Source: Oceanospirillum linum (lineage in GTDB: Bacteria > Pseudomonadota > Gammaproteobacteria > Pseudomonadales > Halomonadaceae). From it: a stretch of DNA of 64,000 nucleotides. The stretch covers positions 1 through 64,000 of the forward strand of contig NZ_MTSD02000002.1 of assembly GCF_001995095.2 (NCBI RefSeq). The letters run 5' to 3'. Positions 62,282 through 64,000 of this stretch are shown here, in pieces; the first letter of the stretch is position 1; every line of letters starts with the position of its first letter. The notes under the pieces were generated by a model. That model saw only the letters and a program-made list of their open reading frames with translations. It had not been told where the DNA came from and did no database searches. The translations under genes and the position numbers were made by a program.

Positions 62282-64000
62282 TTAGCGGCTGATAATCAAA
62301 TCATTGATGGCCTTAGAGATGAGGTCATTCTTTACCGTCGTAGTCGCAACCGGTTGCTCAAACCAGAATGCGATCGGCTGATCAAAACCAATACCGTGCA
62401 TATAATTGTATAAGGCTTTGCGCAGCCCTGTTCCGAGCATGTTGTGATCTGTCCCTGTGGGATCGGTAAACTCGACATCATTCTCAGCAAACAGGGTTTC
62501 AGGTCGCGGCTCAAGACGAATACCATATTCATCCGGGTTGACGCCAATGGGGCTATGTATGGTGGCTGCAAACCGGTGCCAGTAAGCTGACTGAAAGCAC
62601 CCTTCTTGCATCATCTGCCGAACCATTTCAAGGGCATCCAGGGTTTCCTGCTCAGTTTGCGTCGGAAAGCCATACATCAGATAAGCATGAACTAAAATGC
62701 CACTGTCACTAAAAGCTTTCGTTACTCTGGCAACCTGCTCAACACTGACACCTTTTTTCATCAGCTTAAGTAGCCGGTCGGACGCAACTTCCAGACCACC
62801 ACTGACGGCGATACAACCGGAATCAGCTAACAGTTGGCAACGCTCAGGCGTAAACGTCTTCTCAAAACGAATATTACCCCACCAACTTATCACAACACCT
62901 CGCTCGATCAAGCGACGAGCCATGGCAAAAAGCGCCTTTGGTGGTGCCGCCTCATCAACAAAGTGAAAGCCCGTCTGACCGGTTTCTTCGATCAGCTGTT
63001 CAATGCGATCAACTAGTATATCGGCACCAGCTTCATCATAGCGATCAATGTAGTCGAGAGTAACATCACAGAAACTGCACTTTCTCCAGTAACAACCGTG
63101 GGCAATCGTCAGCTTGTTCCAGCGGCCATCACTCCAGATGCGATGCATGGGGTTCAGCATCTCGCATAAAGAGAGATAATCATTCAGAGGCAGGCCATCA
63201 TAAACCGGTGTGCCCACATCGGTCTGTGGAATATCATGCAGCATAGGGTTTTCATTTAAATGCACGTATTGCCGCCCTGACTCATCTTCTGCCAGAAAGT
63301 AGGTACGCACCAGATCATCGGCCTGACGCTGTCCGGAAAAATATTCCAGCAAGGTCAATAAAGGCCGCTCACCATCATCCAGGCAGATGAAATCGACAAA
63401 CTCAAAAATTCGCGGATCTTTCAAAGCCCTCAGCTCAGTATTAACAAAGCCCCCACCCATGATGACAGGCAGGTCAGGGTTGATCTCCTTACAGGTCTGT
63501 GCAATCCGCAACGCGCCCAGCATGTTACCGGGGAAAGGCACCGTTAGCGCAACAACACTGGGCTGGGTTTCCTCCACATAGAGTTCCACCAGTTGCTCCA
63601 GAATCTCCGAGCTGAAACTGGGTTCGGCCATTAACGTATCATAGAGGGCATCAAAGCTGGGATTAGCAGCCGCAAGGCGCTCTCCATAGCGACTAACCTC
63701 AAAATAAGGATCTACACCCTGGGTAATGACAGCGGAAAGGTCGTTGATAAACAGGGTTGCCAGATACTTAGCTTTATCCTGTACCCCCAAATCACCAAAA
63801 GCCGATTTTAGTACATCACCGGAAACGGTTTCCATTTGAGCAATAGCGTCAAAAGCAGGGCCTTCAGGCAGAAAGGTGCGCGAGATAATTCGTAGGGCAA
63901 GACTTGGATCTTTACCTTGCAGAAAGCGGATCGCGGGCTCTACGCAAAGCCGGTAACGGTCAAATTTTCTGAGAAAACAACGAACAACAGGTGGTAACTG
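62282..64000 (-). CDS. B12-binding-type radical SAM protein (5' part beyond window)
   Basis: A frame open to the right edge, so the gene is 5'-partial (572 codons visible; an internal ATG at 63835 is not needed as the start). The N-terminal part has a B12-binding-like fold (VVALTVPFPGNMLGALRIAQ, IMGGGFVNTELRAL). The radical SAM cluster site is HGCYWRKCSFCDV, with CX4CX2C spacing rather than the common CX3CX2C. WWGNIRFEKTFT and a glycine-rich GGLEVASDR stretch follow. Substrate not identifiable. Confidence 0.82.
   Translation of the reverse strand, partial: QLPPVVRCFLRKFDRYRLCVEPAIRFLQGKDPSLALRIISRTFLPEGPAFDAIAQMETVSGDVLKSAFGDLGVQDKAKYLATLFINDLSAVITQGVDPYFEVSRYGERLAAANPSFDALYDTLMAEPSFSSEILEQLVELYVEETQPSVVALTVPFPGNMLGALRIAQTCKEINPDLPVIMGGGFVNTELRALKDPRIFEFVDFICLDDGERPLLTLLEYFSGQRQADDLVRTYFLAEDESGRQYVHLNENPMLHDIPQTDVGTPVYDGLPLNDYLSLCEMLNPMHRIWSDGRWNKLTIAHGCYWRKCSFCDVTLDYIDRYDEAGADILVDRIEQLIEETGQTGFHFVDEAAPPKALFAMARRLIERGVVISWWGNIRFEKTFTPERCQLLADSGCIAVSGGLEVASDRLLKLMKKGVSVEQVARVTKAFSDSGILVHAYLMYGFPTQTEQETLDALEMVRQMMQEGCFQSAYWHRFAATIHSPIGVNPDEYGIRLEPRPETLFAENDVEFTDPTGTDHNMLGTGLRKALYNYMHGIGFDQPIAFWFEQPVATTTVKNDLISKAINDLIISR

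Overview
The window is chromosomal DNA from a marine gammaproteobacterium, most likely an Oceanospirillales-type organism (inference). The basis is gene content: YcjXF, RecCBD without ptrA, SbcDC, HopJ family, DUF2947-like protein, thiosulfate dehydrogenase-type cytochromes, many PAS/GGDEF/EAL and chemotaxis proteins, plus mid-range base composition. No rRNA, CRISPR array or complete insertion sequence was found. There is one tRNA (Val-GAC, minus strand, 34438-34514).

Layout. 1-0.9 kb: a REP-associated tyrosine transposase flanked by its REP palindromes. 0.8-3.3 kb: ycjX-ycjF. 3.6-6.6 kb: secreted polysaccharide deacetylase and gamma-glutamyltransferase. 6.6-16.4 kb: recC-recB-recD operon, with an in-frame 24-bp tandem repeat in recD. 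16.6-22.8 kb: a six-gene ABC uptake operon (binding protein, AlkP-superfamily hydrolase, two permeases, ATPase, HAD phosphatase) with a divergent GntR/UTRA regulator and two matching operators; one permease is split by a single-base slip in a G7 run. 23.4-29.1 kb: a PuuP-like permease with a nitrilase-fold amidase, divergent from a translationally coupled binding protein / 7TM histidine kinase / LuxR-type regulator triad, a likely polyamine or amine sensing and uptake locus.

29.7-34.3 kb is an accessory island abutting tRNA-Val. It holds decayed phage genes (Rha fragment, BRO-N protein, lambda-type portal C-terminus), a HepT-MntA toxin-antitoxin pair, a HicB-like protein without HicA, and an AT-rich 295-aa protein with a HEPN-type R-x4-H motif. 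Next to the last gene lies about 170-240 nt of end-to-end hairpins that resembles a structured RNA. This pair is the best candidate for an undescribed system.

34.6-64 kb returns to core-type content: a frameshifted peroxiredoxin; a REC-PAS-degenerate GGDEF/EAL regulator with a HisKA_2 kinase; a solute-binding protein; glycerate kinase; an RND efflux pair; a C39-like lipoprotein; sbcD-sbcC; a small cytochrome; an Aer-like chemoreceptor with a GGDEF-EAL protein; HopJ; tsdB-tsdA-like cytochromes; ppiC; a YkgJ-like protein; and a radical SAM protein that runs off the right edge.

Two single-base homopolymer differences (permease at 19524-19530, peroxiredoxin at 34943-34946) break otherwise good genes. 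They could be real mutations, slippage sites or base-calling errors.
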